A stretch of 64,000 bases of DNA. Origin: Theileria orientalis strain Shintoku (taxonomy: Eukaryota > Apicomplexa > Aconoidasida > Piroplasmida > Theileriidae). The stretch lies in assembly GCF_000740895.1 (NCBI RefSeq), contig NC_025260.1, positions 1,654,001 through 1,718,000 on the forward strand. The letters run 5' to 3'. The notes beneath the pieces were generated by a model. It was given only the letters and a program-made list of their open reading frames with translations. It was not told the origin of the DNA and ran no database searches. This document shows, piece after piece, positions 11,301 to 23,648 of this stretch (positions are counted from its first letter, which is position 1; each line of letters opens with the position of its first letter). The position numbers were made by a program, and so were the translations under genes.

Positions 11301-14300
11301 CTTTTACTTCGCAGCCCTGACGACAGACTCGTTGCTCTTCTTATGCGTCCGCTTGCTAGAGACGTGCCTCTCTTGTCATCCGATGCATTATTCGAGCTCC
11401 CCAATCTGATATCCACTGCTGCGTCGATGGCCACGTCGTAGTCCTCCTCCTTCGTCATGGAGCTACCTCTTGAGCATCCAACTTCTTCTGACCTCCCTCT
11501 ACTGATGCCACTGCTGCTTTTTCCAAAATACTTGGCGCTGTCTCCTCCCTTGATGCCACTGCTCGTGATGGTCGTTATACTGCCTCTGGCTACACTGGCG
11601 GGGCCACTGCCACTGCTACCACTGCTATTAGCGCTATTAGCACCAACGTTGTTACCACTGCCACTGCTACCACTGTTACTAGCACCAACGCTATTACCAC
11701 CAACGATATTAGCACTGCTATTACCACTACCACTACCAACACCAGCACCACTGCTATTACCACTGCCACTATTACCGACGCTATTAGCACCAATGATATT
11801 AGCACGACCATTACCATTGCCAACGCCACTGGCAATACTAGCACCAACGATATTAGCATTATTAGCAACAGTACCAATACCAGTACCAATATCAGAAGCA
11901 ACACCACTACTCTTATGCCCATATCTCGTCTCGTCCACGTCCATTGCGTTACTGCCTCTATCATTTCCTCCTTCGTTGTTGTTCCCATCATCATCATCAT
12001 CGTCCTCTTCTTCTTCTTCCTTGTTGCTTTTGCGTCTTCCATGCCCTTCTCTTTTCTTCTGCTCGTAGTTTCCGTCCGTCGTTTTTCCTGGTACATACTT
12101 TCCTTCACCGCTCGTGTTCACTGAGTAGCCCTTTTCTGCGTTACTCGTTGCGTCGTTCGCCTCGCTGTGCTTCATAAAGTCGGTGCTGTTCCCCGCGTCC
12201 ACCGGGTTGTAGTGCAGTATCGACCTTCTTATCGACTGCTTAAAGTGGTTGTACCTGTGGAGCGCAGTCGAGACGTTGCTGTAGAAGTCCACGTAGCCCG
12301 CGTCGAAGCACAGGTTGTTGTACTTCACTGAGTCCTTTGCGATGTTCTTCTCTATGTTCTTCTTGTACGCCTCGATGTTATTGTTGATCGACTTCAGTGC
12401 GCTCAGTATTGCTATTGACTGCTTGTACACGAAGCAGTTCTGATACTTGTCTGCCTCATCGCCCTCGCTTCCCTTCGTCGAGCTCATGTTGTCGGCCTTG
12501 TTTGTCGAGCTCATGCTGTTTGCGTTGTTTGCCTTGTTTGTCGAGCTCATGTTGTTTGCCTTGTTTGTCGAGCTCATGTTGTTTGCCTTGTTTGTCGACG
12601 TTGTGTTAATGCTACCGACGCCACCGCTGGCTCCACTGCTAACTCTTGACGGCGAGTGTGCGCTTGCGTGGTGCACTTTGTAGAACTTGTAGAGCGGCGG
12701 GTTCATGTCCCAGCTGTATCCGCACAGGTTAATCACTTCTCCTCTTCCTGCTTCTCCCGGGCCTGCCGTCGTGCTCTCAGTCACTCCTTCTGACGATGAG
12801 GCTCCTGAGGCGACTCCCGTTTCCTCGTGCTCCTCATCTCGCCTATTGCTCTTCGCGCCTGCGTGCATCAGCAGCGTCACGTTGTTGTTGTGGTAGTAGA
12901 TCGCGTTGACTACGTTTTTGATGTAGATGTACTCCATGCTGCTCAGAACCACGTACTCCAGTATTGCCATTTTGCTGTCTCCTCCCGGGACTCCTCCTCT
13001 TCCTCCGCTCTCCAGCTTCGTCATGCACATCCATACGTACTTGTTGTAGAGCTTCAGCAGTGCGAACTTCGGCTTCTTCATCACTGACCTGTACATGTCC
13101 CTTTCCGTCATTTTTTCCGTGGCCCCTTCCTTCTGTTCGTACTCCTCCAAGCCTTCTCTGATCCCCTTGTTCATGCTGTTGATGTTCTTCAGGTGCGTCA
13201 GCTCACTCGAGTCTGTGTGCTTCGGCGTGTATAGCAGCTGCTTTATCACCTGCACTACGTTCTGTATGTTGAACTCGTTCTGTATCGTCATTTTCTTCAG
13301 CTCGTGTATGTTGTTGATTTGACCGCTCAGGTTTAGCAGCAGTCTTATGTCATTTTCCAGCACCTCGTCGTCTCTTATGTTTACTAGGTTAACGTCCACT
13401 GTCCCGCTCACGTTTTCTGCCGTGTCCGTGTTAATTGAGAGCGTCGTTGGCTGGAACAAAATGTTAAAGTTCGTCGGGTTGAACGGCTTATTGTTTTTCT
13501 GCACACTCGACTTCCTGTACAGGTTATACTCGCACATCAGGTTATTGATCATCAGTGCACTCCTTCTGTCCTCCTTTTCCTCTGCTTGGTCGTAGTCGCT
13601 TTTTCCCAGGTCACTTCTGTTTCTCAGCATCATAGTCTCTCTTCTGAACTCATTTTTCATACTTACTTCTCTCTTCGGCAGTGAGTTTTGCGGCTTTCTC
13701 GTTTCTCTATTTACTCCTATCCCTTCTCCCTGAATCTTATTTTCTCCCATAAGCTCTATGCTACTCGATGGTGTTGACACTCCTAGACTCGATGTCATTC
13801 CATTTACTTGTAGCGTTCTATACATTGTGCGATTTTTTCTATCTTCCTTCGTCTTCGCTATTGATGCGTTATACTCCGATATTACGTTAATTATTTTGTG
13901 CACGTATTGGTACTCCTTGATGATCATGAACCTGTACAGGAAGAGCAGCTTAATGTTGTTTATGATACTCTCGTTGATGTGTCTGTAGCAGAGCATGAAC
14001 CTGTAGCTTATGAACCTTTCCTTCACGTGTATTATGTTAAACTTAAGGTAGTTGTCTATCACCAGCTCCTGCTCACTCGGTCCCGTTTCTCCCGTCTGAC
14101 TCACTGACGAGTTAATTATGATTGGTGCTATTACGTTCATAGGCTTGTTTCTCAGTGCTGTGTACACGTTAAGGTTGACCAGCGGGTTCGTGTACACTAC
14201 CATGTGTCCGTTTCCTGAGCAGTTGACGTGCATGTAGTTGTTGCACTCCTGCACGAAGCACTTGAAGTGCGGCTCCGTGATTCCGCACGAGTAGCAGCGT

Positions 14301-14917
14301 CTCTTCTTGTTCCCGTTCTGCTTCTTATCTGCTTCCATCGTTCCGTAGAAGTCATAGTCCAGCGGCTCCTCGATTCTCTCCTTGAATATTTCGTACAGCG
14401 TCACAAGCTGTGTCTTACTCCCTTGCGTGACCTTATCAACCTGGGTTTTCACTGCTCTTTCCACTCCGGGGCTTTTGTTTGTGCTTTCGTTCTCTGACTT
14501 GTCCACGTTAATGGAATCCACGACTTCCACTTCCGTTTCAGTGGCTCTGCTGCCATCTCTTCCCGTGGTAGACTCGTGATCCTTACTCTTCGCATTCGTG
14601 TTATCTACGCTTTCTCCTTCGTTGTTCCTGTTCCCTTTATCTGAACTAACTTCCGGCGTTGCGCTATTTTCTGCTTTCAGTGAGTAGTGTGCAGACTTCG
14701 TTATGCTGAAGAACCTGTACAAAAAGTACAGTGACAGGCATTCGTAGTGCGAGTAGTATGTTATGTCCTTATACAGGTATGCTATTGTGGTTATTCTCTT
14801 ACATATTTGGCACTCCTTCTCCTCTGTTGTCACTCTCGTCAGATTTGAAAACATGAAGTTTTCAAAGGAGAAGTAGGGCTCATTTGTAGGCTGTTTCACT
14901 TTAGTACCTCTATTCAT
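8374..14917 (-). CDS. Large PHD / extended-PHD chromatin protein
   Basis: Three exons (9270-14917, 8925-9121, 8374-8711) join in consistent phase to about 2060 residues. An N-terminal Cys cluster (CQIC near 35) and a second (CYSC...CNN...HVNC near 210-235) precede about 1200 residues of Gly/Ser/Asn-rich sequence. Around 1465-1530 lies a C4HC3 PHD finger (CSVC, CQKC, HYKC, CDPC). It is followed by CVAC, a long loop, W-IHLMC, CSIC, a CTYS segment, FHPMC and CLKH, which is the zf-HC5HC2H extended PHD seen in BRPF/JADE/AF10-type proteins. Such modules read histone H3 tails. The stop at 9266 is not the end: GTAAGC follows at 9269 and the frame resumes after a CAG at 9122-9124. The last exon ends in a Gln/Asn-rich tail. 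No acetyltransferase or bromodomain is visible. The exact partner complex cannot be told. Confidence 0.75.
8761..8826 (-). repeat. Intronic 22-bp tandem repeat, 3 copies
   Basis: Three perfect copies of a 22-bp unit (aactatttaactaacaact plus ggc) occupy 8761-8826. Degraded copies extend to about 8855. The array lies wholly in the intron between exons 2 and 3 of the PHD gene. The preceding intron (9122-9269) also carries imperfect ctaaccgcta-like repeats. Confidence 0.9.
11031..11102 (-). repeat. Coding 24-bp repeat in the PHD gene
   Basis: Three identical 24-bp units encode an 8-residue GNNAGSGI repeat within the Gly/Ser-rich middle of the PHD protein. Confidence 0.9.
12478..12606 (-). repeat. 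Coding 27/36-bp repeat in the PHD gene
   Basis: About five units around tgtcgagctcatgttgtttg encode MSSTNKANN-type repeats. One longer unit has an additional Ala-Asn insertion. Confidence 0.85.
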
Positions 14918-15550
14918 TTGACACCCTTGCTCTTTTAGCTGCTCTTACCATTTATTTAAGTAATGAAACAAGAAAGTTGTACTATTGCAAGAATTTAACT
15001 CATTCATGTTTAAACAATACAATAAATTTTACATTTACTTTTTTAGAATATATAGTGGCTGGTGAATCTGAAGGTATGTGTTTAACCAAATATTCTATGA
15101 TTTTGAACAGGGTTTAACCACTCTAAAATTCCGTGAGTTGAATTTGAGAATCCCAGGGTTAAACTCGACAGTAAATTACAACAATAAATTACAAATATAC
15201 GAATTAGAAATATAGGATTAAAATACAAACTAAATAAGGGGAAATACTCTTGTACTTACCATGGTGATATGGATGGGGGATAGAGGTTGTAAATTTTTAT
15301 AAATAAGAATTATTTTTTTGTTTTAAACCAAATTCAACGTCATTTCATAATTTATGTTTGTACTCTGTCCTTGTTTGCTTAAGAATCTACACGTTTTACT
15401 CTTACACATCGTTTTCTTCACCACGAATTTTGACAATAAAATATGTTTATTTTTCTAATGGCTCCCTATTTTATTAAATAAGCCTCTAAATCGCATCAAA
15501 TGTTAATTTTGTAATCATATATTGTATAACGTTTGTTTAAATCTTTTCAA
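14918..15550. promoter_or_regulatory. Divergent intergenic region
   Basis: About 630 bp of AT-rich DNA separates the start codons of the PHD gene (minus) and the TRAPPC1-like gene (plus), so it probably carries both promoters. I recognise no specific motif, RNA gene or repeat. Confidence 0.4.
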
Positions 15551-16385
15551 ATGTCTGAGTTACACAGTTTTTACATATTTTTTAAAACGAAATCCATATA
15601 TCGCAGCTTGTACACCGAAGCTGCTAAAAGGGCAGTGACGAATTGCATTTCCCATGGATTTAAAGACAATAGAAGTGACCAGTATAATCAGGAATCCTCG
15701 TTTGAGGCGACCTCGTCCTTTGAAAATTCCCACCTGCTGGGTCTAAAAGACCACCAGGATTCGAACCTGGAGCTATACGATCTTCACGACTTAAACGCCA
15801 GTCTCCTCAGCAAGGCGCAGGGCAGGAAATCGTCGATCAGCGATGATTCTTTGCCAGATGATCTCATCGCCAAGTCAACGGTTAATTTGTACGACAGCAT
15901 AGATGAAAACCTTCACAAAAACTACGAAAAGCTGCTGCTCGGATTCTTAACGGGGCTGACGTCGTTTAGTAAGACCATCTGCGAGACTAACGACCTGAGG
16001 GACCCCGAGGGGCTTTCGGTGGCACACTTTAACGTATGTAGCACACACCAGTTTAAAATACACTATTTTGAGACGATAACAGGTTAGTTGGCCGCTCAGA
16101 CCGTGATAAACACCGACACGCATCAACATTTGCATAAATACACGTATTCGTGGCCATGTGTATCCCGTTCCTCACACACCGCACTCAACTCATGTTGCCG
16201 TAGGCTACAAGCTGGTTTGTTTAACATCCTGCGATTTCCCGAACCTGGAGGAGACTTTGAAGTCGATCTACGTTGACCTGCTCAACAACTTGGTTCTCGC
16301 GAACCCTACCTACGTGGTCGGATCCTGCATCACCTCCTCGGAGTTCGAGCTGATAGTCAGAAGGACCATACTGTCGTCAATATAA
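15551..16385 (+). CDS. TRAPPC1/Bet5-like TRAPP complex subunit
   Basis: Exons 15551-16082 and 16204-16385 join in phase (ACA G / GC TAC) to about 237 residues. The C-terminal 110 residues follow TRAPPC1 closely: LLLGFLTGLTSFSKTICE, then FKIHYFETITGYKLVCLTSC, then LKSIYVDLLNNLVLANPT and a final SEFE-x-x-VRR helix. This is the longin-like core with the conserved Y-x-T-x-T-G-x-K-x-V strand. The start MSELHSFYIFFKTKSIY matches the first longin strand; an in-frame ATG 18 nt upstream is less favoured. TRAPPC1 is a core subunit of TRAPP, which activates Rab1/Ypt1 for ER-Golgi traffic. About 90 residues of charged loop separate strands 1-2 from the core, making it longer than the usual ~145 residues. 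Confidence 0.8.
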
Positions 16386-16456
16386 CTGCATAAAGCATAC
16401 ACTCTATACATATGGACGTATGTGTACGTAATCGAGACGATTAACACGTGAGAACG

Positions 16457-19400
16457 TTAGTCCACGAACGGGACCGTGCACTCCTTCCCGTCACGGTGCG
16501 ACAGTACTATAAAGAGGTCAGGGTGGTTGAACATTAGCTGTATTAGTTTATTTTCAACCACTTTACACTCCTTTCTGCTCTTTAGCCGCAACAAGAGCAT
16601 GCTCATGTTGTCAAAATCAATTTCGTATTTGACTTTACTCGCCTCTGCCTTATCCGCGTAGCTGTTTATGTGGTATAGATAGTGATTCAATTGAGCGTTG
16701 TAGTCCATAAATTGATTTTGCATATAGTCACTTAGGCTTAAATTCGTCTTCTTTTTGTGGCTATTTAACCTTGCTGATATGTCCCCCGTTTCTCCAACGT
16801 AGACAACCATCTTGTTCCGATTAAATTTGTTCACGGCTACCTTACTGCTAACAGCACCCCTGATGTTGCCAGGGATACTAGTTGTGTTACCAACGGTAGT
16901 GTTACCGTTAATAGTACTAGCATTGGTATTTGGGGTAGCAAGGCTGCCATCCATTCCATATTTAAGGCTCATAAACAGCACATATACCACTGGAAGTTGT
17001 GAGAATCTTGGTGGAGGCACATTGTTTTTACACAGATACACAATGTCGGTATTCGCTTTGAAACTTGTTATTTCGTCCAAAAATCTAATGATTGCCTTAA
17101 TCTTTTCGCGCAGCTTCGGGTCATTGATCTTCTTCGTCATCTTATCGACATCCTCTTTGGTCACACTAGACTCTCTGTTTATACCACGGGCAGTCAAACT
17201 GCCACCATCCACTACTTTATCCTTCTCCTGGACTATTATTGTCGCTTTACTCCTCAATAATTTACGCAATACCTCAACACCTAAACATTGGTATGTTAGA
17301 GTTAAAATATCGTATCGACACAATACTGTGCTCACACACACTGCTAGTAACTAGGTTACTGGTAACTATAACTATGTCACTATGTAACTAACTTCAATTA
17401 CCTGGCTTTGATTTAAATATTATTAGTGTTTTCTTATCTGCGTTTTCGAGTATTCCTTTCATATAATTTTCCTTATTTTTACTGTAAAAATAAAATTTAT
17501 CATATGGCAGTATTACCGAATCACTATCACAAGGTGAATACAAACCCATGTTACTCAACAATATTGATAATAAAACCTTTTTATCATCACTTACTGCATT
17601 CAATTCACTCATTAATATCTTTTCATTATTTATTTTATTAAAACTACTATCACTGTTACTACTATTTTTAGAATTAGCATTCCTAACAGTTGTACTATTA
17701 TTTATATTTATATTTTCACTCCCTTTCAGTAAGCTCCATCCATTTGAAATACCATATCTAACGTGTTCGTTCAAGCTCTACATTTGTTAATATTATACTA
17801 ATGCACACACATTCATGATAGCATAAATAAGTATATATCAATATCTAGTCGCAATAATAACCAAATAGTCACACACACATACACATGAATTTATCCAACC
17901 AACTAAATAAAACAACTAAATAAAACTATTTTTACCTGTATCGTTATTAAATAGTGTATTATTATTTCAAGTGTTTGTTTGTATGGACTTATTGACGTAT
18001 GCAACCTATTCACTACTTCTTCAATTTTATAATTCAACAGTTCGCATTCGTTCAAATATCTCAACAAACTCAAATTTACTTCCTTACTTGTATAACAGTT
18101 GATTATTTCATTATTCTCAACCACCTACAAATAGTACAGTTAATATGCCAATTCACTCAGTTGTAGCTACTTATAGTTACTCATGATTACTTACAGTCAC
18201 TTATTACTTGAAGTTACTTACTTGTATTGTGTCTAGATTAACATGGTTTACTTTAATTCCCAGCTGTTTACTGTATATAATATTGGTACTTCCATTTATA
18301 TTTATATCCTTCATATCATTTTCACTTAGTTTTACACTCTCGCTTTCATTTGAATTAATAAATCTTCTATATATCTCATTCATCAAATTATTATACGCTT
18401 CTTCTACTCTGTTTACTTGATTTACTACAAACTCCTCTTTTACTATCTTCTTCATAATCCTATTCTACACACTTGTCAAAACTCAATTAACACTTACCTT
18501 ATTTCTTAAGTAGTTTATCAACGGAGAACTTGACTTAGTATACTCAACATTATCTTCAGTATTCACATACGTCTCTATTATTCTGTTCAACTTTTTATAC
18601 TGTTTCATCAAGTTTTCTTCATTAAAATTTACACTCAACTCCCTTTTAACCAATTCAAACACCAATTCATTTAATCTACTTGGCAAATTTTCATTATAAT
18701 TCTTAAACACGCTCAAATTACTTATCAAGTTTTCCATATTATTCATATTCATATTACTTTTAATCGCACTGTTATTGCCAATACCTATATTATTGTTGTA
18801 CATGCTTTTAATTTGTATTAGTGGTATTGTCAATTCTGATAACATTTCATTTACTTCTCTTATTTTACTCGATTGTGTTGCGTCATACTTGTACAATATC
18901 CTCTTAAAGTACCTTTTTACGTATTCGTAGGAACTATCAAATACCAATTTCTCGTGAAAGTCACCCAAATAGCTTATTACGTTACTGTCTAGGTAACTTT
19001 CAATCTTCCCCTCTTCGCTATCTGGGACCTTACTCCCTCTCGTCAAATAACTGACCTTGAAGTCTATGCTTAAATTCAGTCTGTTTGATATTTCTTGCAT
19101 AAATGACTTGTGGAAATTCTCTCCAACGTAGTTCCCCTATTCAATTTGCTATTTAAAATACATTTTAAAGCACACATCACTGCTATCAATACCTATTATA
19201 CGCACGTTGTCGTCTTACCTGTATCACGTGATAGTGTATTACGTTCCTCAAATTCCTAAAAATGCTCCTTATTTTACTCGAGTGGTCTTGCAGTATTACT
19301 ATTCTACTATTTAACCTATTTATCATATCTGTTACGCATATTTCATTCATGTTATAGTACACGTTCACTTTCCCATTCAACTCTAACACACTCATGATGT

Positions 19401-20070
19401 ACCCATCTTCATCATATCCCAGTCCTATAATCGTGTTATCTTTACTATTATTGATTATCTCAATATTTGTGTAGTCAGAATCATCCTTTGATTGTGTACA
19501 TTCCAAATTTCTATCGTCCACTTCATCTTCCTGTGTGTATGGTTTATATATTTTCGATAAATGGTACGATTTTTGTTCATCGCTCAATAATCCTCCTTTA
19601 ACCAACTCTTCATACACGTTCACTGCTATTCCAGCCTCGTTTATCCTCTTTATCACTTTATTCAGTTCAGTTACTTCAAACTGAACATGTGGCGTTTCTC
19701 CATTAAATTCTAGCCCACCGTGTTCCACAAATAGCACAGAATCTTCTTCAAATGCTTCGTATTTGTTTCCACTCCTCATAACAATCACGTTGTTCGGATA
19801 CTTATTCTTTTCGGACCTTATAAACAGTGAAATGTAGTTCAATTTACTCCTCCCGCAATAAGGATTCCTAGCGTTTATCAGTTCCAACATCTTCCTTGCA
19901 CTCTCATTCTTTATTTTAACTATGTTATCGTTGTGAAACGCCCCTTGTTTATGTAGAATCTTCTCGTTTCTGTAAGCTACTGAAATGTGTAGATTGTTTC
20001 TACGGACTTTAATTCCTCCGTTTACTCTTTTCAGGGGTTCCAACACCCCTGTAATTATTTTATTATACAT
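16457..20070 (-). CDS. MSH1-like MutS homologue with C-terminal GIY-YIG nuclease domain
   Basis: Six exons (19219-20070, 18498-19136, 18222-18464, 17936-18124, 17402-17777, 16457-17343) keep phase throughout and give about 1061 residues. Exon 1 holds a MutS domain I pattern (VIVMRSGNKYEAFEEDS, VLFVEHGGL, later VYEEL), the arrangement of plant MSH1. Exon 5 is the ATPase end: LLSNMGLYSPCDSD then a strand TLIIFKSKP. The place of the P-loop reads LLKGSENININN with no GK[ST], and the Walker B acids (LIDE in relatives) read FKSK. Exon 6 carries a PPPR linker, VYVL and, about 70 residues on, VYVGETGDISARLNSHK with a distal VVENKLIQL. These supply the GIY, YIG, Arg and Glu elements of a GIY-YIG nuclease. 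MSH1 proteins of plants and Toxoplasma act on organelle DNA. Targeting is unproven, though the N-terminus is basic. The last acceptor (17344) is one of two options. Confidence 0.78.
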
Positions 20071-20188
20071 TTATTGAATTATCACTTTATAAAATCCCAC
20101 TTCTCCAAACCTCACACCACCTAACAAACAGTCGCACACATTAGCTAATAAATAGGACAAATCAAAATATTACGTCCTCGTCTCTCGT

Positions 20189-21745
20189 CTAAAACTCCAA
20201 GTCGTTCGTTGTGAACTTCTGTTCAACCTTTTTCGCCATGATCCCCGCCTTTTGATACTCTCCAACTCTCTTCTCAAAGAAGTTGGTTTTCCCCTTAAGA
20301 ATCATTAGACCGCACACTCGACTTACTTGCACTGAAATCAGGTCCATCCAGTCGAATGGGTTTGTTACGTTGTACACTGGGTCGACGCCCAGTGCTTTAA
20401 GCAGCCTGTCGGCCACAAACTCGATGTACTGGGTCATGAGCTCTAGAAAAAATTTGTTTAGAGCTAATGATCAATATATTCGCTTTAAAACAGGCTGTGT
20501 TGCAAAAATCTTCGCCATTCACCATGTTAGCTATCGATAATCTACCTATGAAACCTACGTGAGTTCATTCCTATCAAATCGCAGGGCAGCGAGTCACATA
20601 TGTAACTCCTCTCCACCACCACTGCCTCCTTAATTATCTGCTGCACTGCCTCCTGCGGTAATTTATGCTTTAAATTTTGGTATATGTAGCAGCCAAAATC
20701 CGCGTGAAGCCCCTCGTCTCTCGCTATCAGCTCGTTGCTGAAGGTGAGCCCTGGCATCAGTCCTCTTTTTTTCAGCCAGAAGAGTGCGCAGAAGCTCCCA
20801 CTAAACAAGATACCTTCGACTGCGGCGTATGCTACCTAAATCCATCGGTTAATTAGATCCCATGGATCCCACTAGCCACTTATAGAAAATTTCTATGTAA
20901 CTACACAAGTCGCCATGTCACATATTTGTTTGGCGTGTAACTATTCACATACTATTCTCTCTGCAAACGAATTATCGTCCGTGATCCATTTTTTGGCCCA
21001 GTTCGCCTTGTCCTTCACCGCATCGATAGTTTCTATTGCCATGAATAGTCTGTTTTTTTCCGCCTCGTCCTTGATGTAATTCTCTATTAGTAGACTATAT
21101 GTCTCCGAGTGTATGTTTTCAACTGCTATTTGGAAGGAGTAGAAGCTCTGTGCTTCCGGCAACTTAACATCTCTGAGGAACTTCAGCGCCAAGTTCTCAA
21201 GCACGATTCCGTCACTACTCACCGTCAGTTTCTCCACGAACACTAGTTGTTACTAACTACGTTTCTACTCTAGAGCTAGCTTAATTTACCTTGCTGCAAA
21301 AAAGGCTAACACGTTTGATATGAAGTGGTGTTCGTCCTTCGTCAGCTTGTTCCAGTGTACCATGTCCATTGAGAAGTCTATTTCCTCAGCTGTCCAAAAC
21401 GACGCCTGCGCCTTCTTGTACCACTCCCAGAAATCTGGGTATACTATTGGAAACAGCGTCTAAGCATCAATTTCACAATAAATATCAGTTTTTGTGCTAC
21501 TGTGTTACTAAGGTACCCAATTTCATTCTACTCACTCCAGTGTGTTCAAATATCTACCATTAACTACTACGCATCCGCCCATTTCATTATGTAATCATCA
21601 TTACGTCTATTTTCATATCTATTTACCCATCTATGGGCTCTATCTATTCTCATATGCTATTATTTCTTACCGTTCTGTTCGGATTATGGTTTAATAGGAA
21701 TTCTTCGGCCTCCAGGGCCTTCATTCTCTTACTCAACTCTGACAT
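20189..21745 (-). CDS. Ribonucleoside-diphosphate reductase small subunit (R2)
   Basis: At least five exons start at the ATG at 21745 ([20 protein letters not shown]). Recognisable blocks in order are: [45 protein letters not shown]; a Phe-rich block and [27 protein letters not shown] then [13 protein letters not shown]; and the tail FTTNDLEF. The Asp/Glu/His iron ligands in the E-E-I-D, E-x-I-H and E-G-L-H motifs are visible. The acidic C-terminal peptide is what docks R2 to R1 in this family. The enzyme makes deoxyribonucleotides in the cytosol and is S-phase linked in relatives. Introns are short, such as 20451-20560, which interrupts GMNS and LMTQ. Internal joins are approximate. Confidence 0.93.
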
Positions 21746-22301
21746 TTACTATTTTATTTAGTTTTAACAAAATTTATATTCTTTTTTTTAAACAACTTAA
21801 CTTTTAGTAATCTTATCTTTCTCTACACTACAACATCACACCTCATGTACTTATCTTCAACATATATATCTATTTATTACTTTTTTTCTTAAATATTCAC
21901 TCTATTCTTCCATATTTCCTCTTAATACTCAAAATTTACCAGAATTTCCCATTTTTTTTATCCTATTTCCTTTTCTAAATCTTACTTATTCTCTAACTTA
22001 CACACTTCCAATTTTACTAATTCTTCCCGGCTTCTTTTTCATTTCACAATTAAATTAATTTCTTCTATAAATGTTTACACTTTTTTACCACCTTGTTATC
22101 TATTTACGATTATATACACGTGTTTTATTCAAATACGCATTCCATGTGCCAACACACTATGTACGGCGCTCCTTACAACAACTACAATCTCATTCAATAA
22201 CTATCTCATATTCAGTGGATATAATATTAACTAATTCAATTGTTACCCGCCACCAGACTCGGTTAGTCTTACGGTCAAAGAGAATTGGCTGTCGGCGATG
22301 C
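21746..22301. other. Intergenic, pyrimidine-rich, nothing recognised
   Basis: The plus strand here is T/C-rich, so transcripts of the minus-strand R2 gene would begin from a purine-rich leader. Presumably it holds the R2 promoter and the EF-1 alpha 3' region. No RNA gene or repeat is seen. Confidence 0.4.
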
Positions 22302-23648
22302 CTACTTCTTGGCTGCCTTCTGGGCTGACTTGGTTACCTTTGCGGAGGATCCGGGGTCCTTCTTCTCCACCGACTTGATAACTCCCACTGCCACGGTCTG
22401 CTTCATGTCCCTGACAGCGAACCTTCCCAGGGGCGCGTATTCTGTGAAGGTTTCTACCACCATGGGCTTGTTGGGCTTCAGCGTCACCATTGCTGCGTCT
22501 CCGTTTTTGATCGTCTTCGGGTTTTCCTCGAGCGTTTTTCCTGTACGCTTGTCCATTCTGGACGTGATTTCTTCGAACTTGCAGGAGATGTGTGCTGTGT
22601 GGCAGTCCACCACTGGTGCGTAGCCTGCCTTGATTGTTCCTGGGTGGTTGAGCACGATGACTTGTGCGTGGAACGACACTGTCTCTTTTGCGGGGTCGTT
22701 TTTGCTGTCGCTTGCCACGTGGCCTGCTCTGATGTCTGATGTTGACACGTTTTTGACGTTGAATCCTACGTTGTCTCCTGGCAATGCTACCTCCACCACT
22801 TCGTGGTGCATTTCCACAGATTTGCACTCGGTTGTGATTGGGTTTGGTGCAAAGGTGAGGATCATTCCTGCCTTAAGCTGTCCTGTCTCCACTCTTCCCA
22901 CTGGCACTGTTCCAATTCCTCCTATCTTGTACACTCCCTGGAGTGGCAGTCTCAGTGGTCTGTCTACTGGTCTCTTTGGTGGCTCCATCAGATCCAGTGC
23001 CTCCACCAGTATCTTGCCCTTGTACCAGGGCATCTTGTCCGACCTGTCTATCATGTTGTCTCCGAGGAATCCAGATATTGGGACGAAGGGCACCTTTTCC
23101 ACGTTATATCCTACCTTCTTCAGGTATCCGTGCACTTCCTTCTGTATTTCGTTGTAGCGGTCCTCCTTGTAGTCGCACTTGTCCATCTTGTTGATTGCGC
23201 AGATCATCTGCTTCACTCCCAGTGTGAAGGCCAAGAGTGCGTGTTCGCGGGTCTGTCCTTCCTTCGAGAATGCTGCTTCAAATCCACCCTGTTCTGCTGG
23301 GACCACCAACATTGCCACGTCTGCTTGCGACGTTCCCGTGATCATGTTTTTGATGAAATCACGATGTCCGGGTGCGTCAATAACTGTGTAGTAGTACTTT
23401 CCTGTTTCGAACTTCCAGAGTGTGATATCGATGGTGATACCTCTTTCTCTTTCGTTCTTCAGTTTGTCGAGTACCCAAGCGTACTTGAAACTTCCCTTAC
23501 CCATATCGCTTGACTCCTTCTCGAATTTCTCGATAGTTCTCTTATCGATACCTCCTAGTTTGTAAATTAGATGTCCTGTTGTTGTGGATTTGCCACTATC
23601 GACATGACCGATAACAACCAAGTTAATGTGAGTTTTTTCCTTACCCAT
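22302..23648 (-). CDS. tef1: Translation elongation factor 1-alpha
   Basis: An intronless 448-residue frame from ATG 23648 carries all EF-1 alpha GTPase motifs: [14 protein letters not shown] (P-loop), DAPGHRDF (G3) and NKMD (G4). It continues with the beta-barrel domains ([27 protein letters not shown]) and the end [10 protein letters not shown]. It delivers aminoacyl-tRNA to the ribosome in the cytosol. Length and sequence are standard. The codon usage (many TCC, ACC, AAG) is visibly more biased than in its neighbours, as expected for a very highly expressed gene. Only one copy is in this window. Confidence 0.97.
   Translation of the reverse strand: MGKEKTHINLVVIGHVDSGKSTTTGHLIYKLGGIDKRTIEKFEKESSDMGKGSFKYAWVLDKLKNERERGITIDITLWKFETGKYYYTVIDAPGHRDFIKNMITGTSQADVAMLVVPAEQGGFEAAFSKEGQTREHALLAFTLGVKQMICAINKMDKCDYKEDRYNEIQKEVHGYLKKVGYNVEKVPFVPISGFLGDNMIDRSDKMPWYKGKILVEALDLMEPPKRPVDRPLRLPLQGVYKIGGIGTVPVGRVETGQLKAGMILTFAPNPITTECKSVEMHHEVVEVALPGDNVGFNVKNVSTSDIRAGHVASDSKNDPAKETVSFHAQVIVLNHPGTIKAGYAPVVDCHTAHISCKFEEITSRMDKRTGKTLEENPKTIKNGDAAMVTLKPNKPMVVETFTEYAPLGRFAVRDMKQTVAVGVIKSVEKKDPGSSAKVTKSAQKAAKK

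Noticed and set aside
10670..12110. Long frames antisense to the PHD gene (Thr/Ala-rich and Leu/Pro-rich)
   Set aside because: Mirror images of the Gly/Ser/Asn-rich coding repeats; no motif and no independent start context.
15754..15770. A perfect tRNA T-arm look-alike on the minus strand (ccagg-ttcgaat-cctgg)
   Set aside because: No acceptor, D-arm or anticodon arm can be placed around it, and it lies in the TRAPPC1-like coding exon.
22803..23513. 236-codon frame antisense to EF-1 alpha
   Set aside because: Explained by the strong codon bias of EF-1 alpha; no family resemblance.
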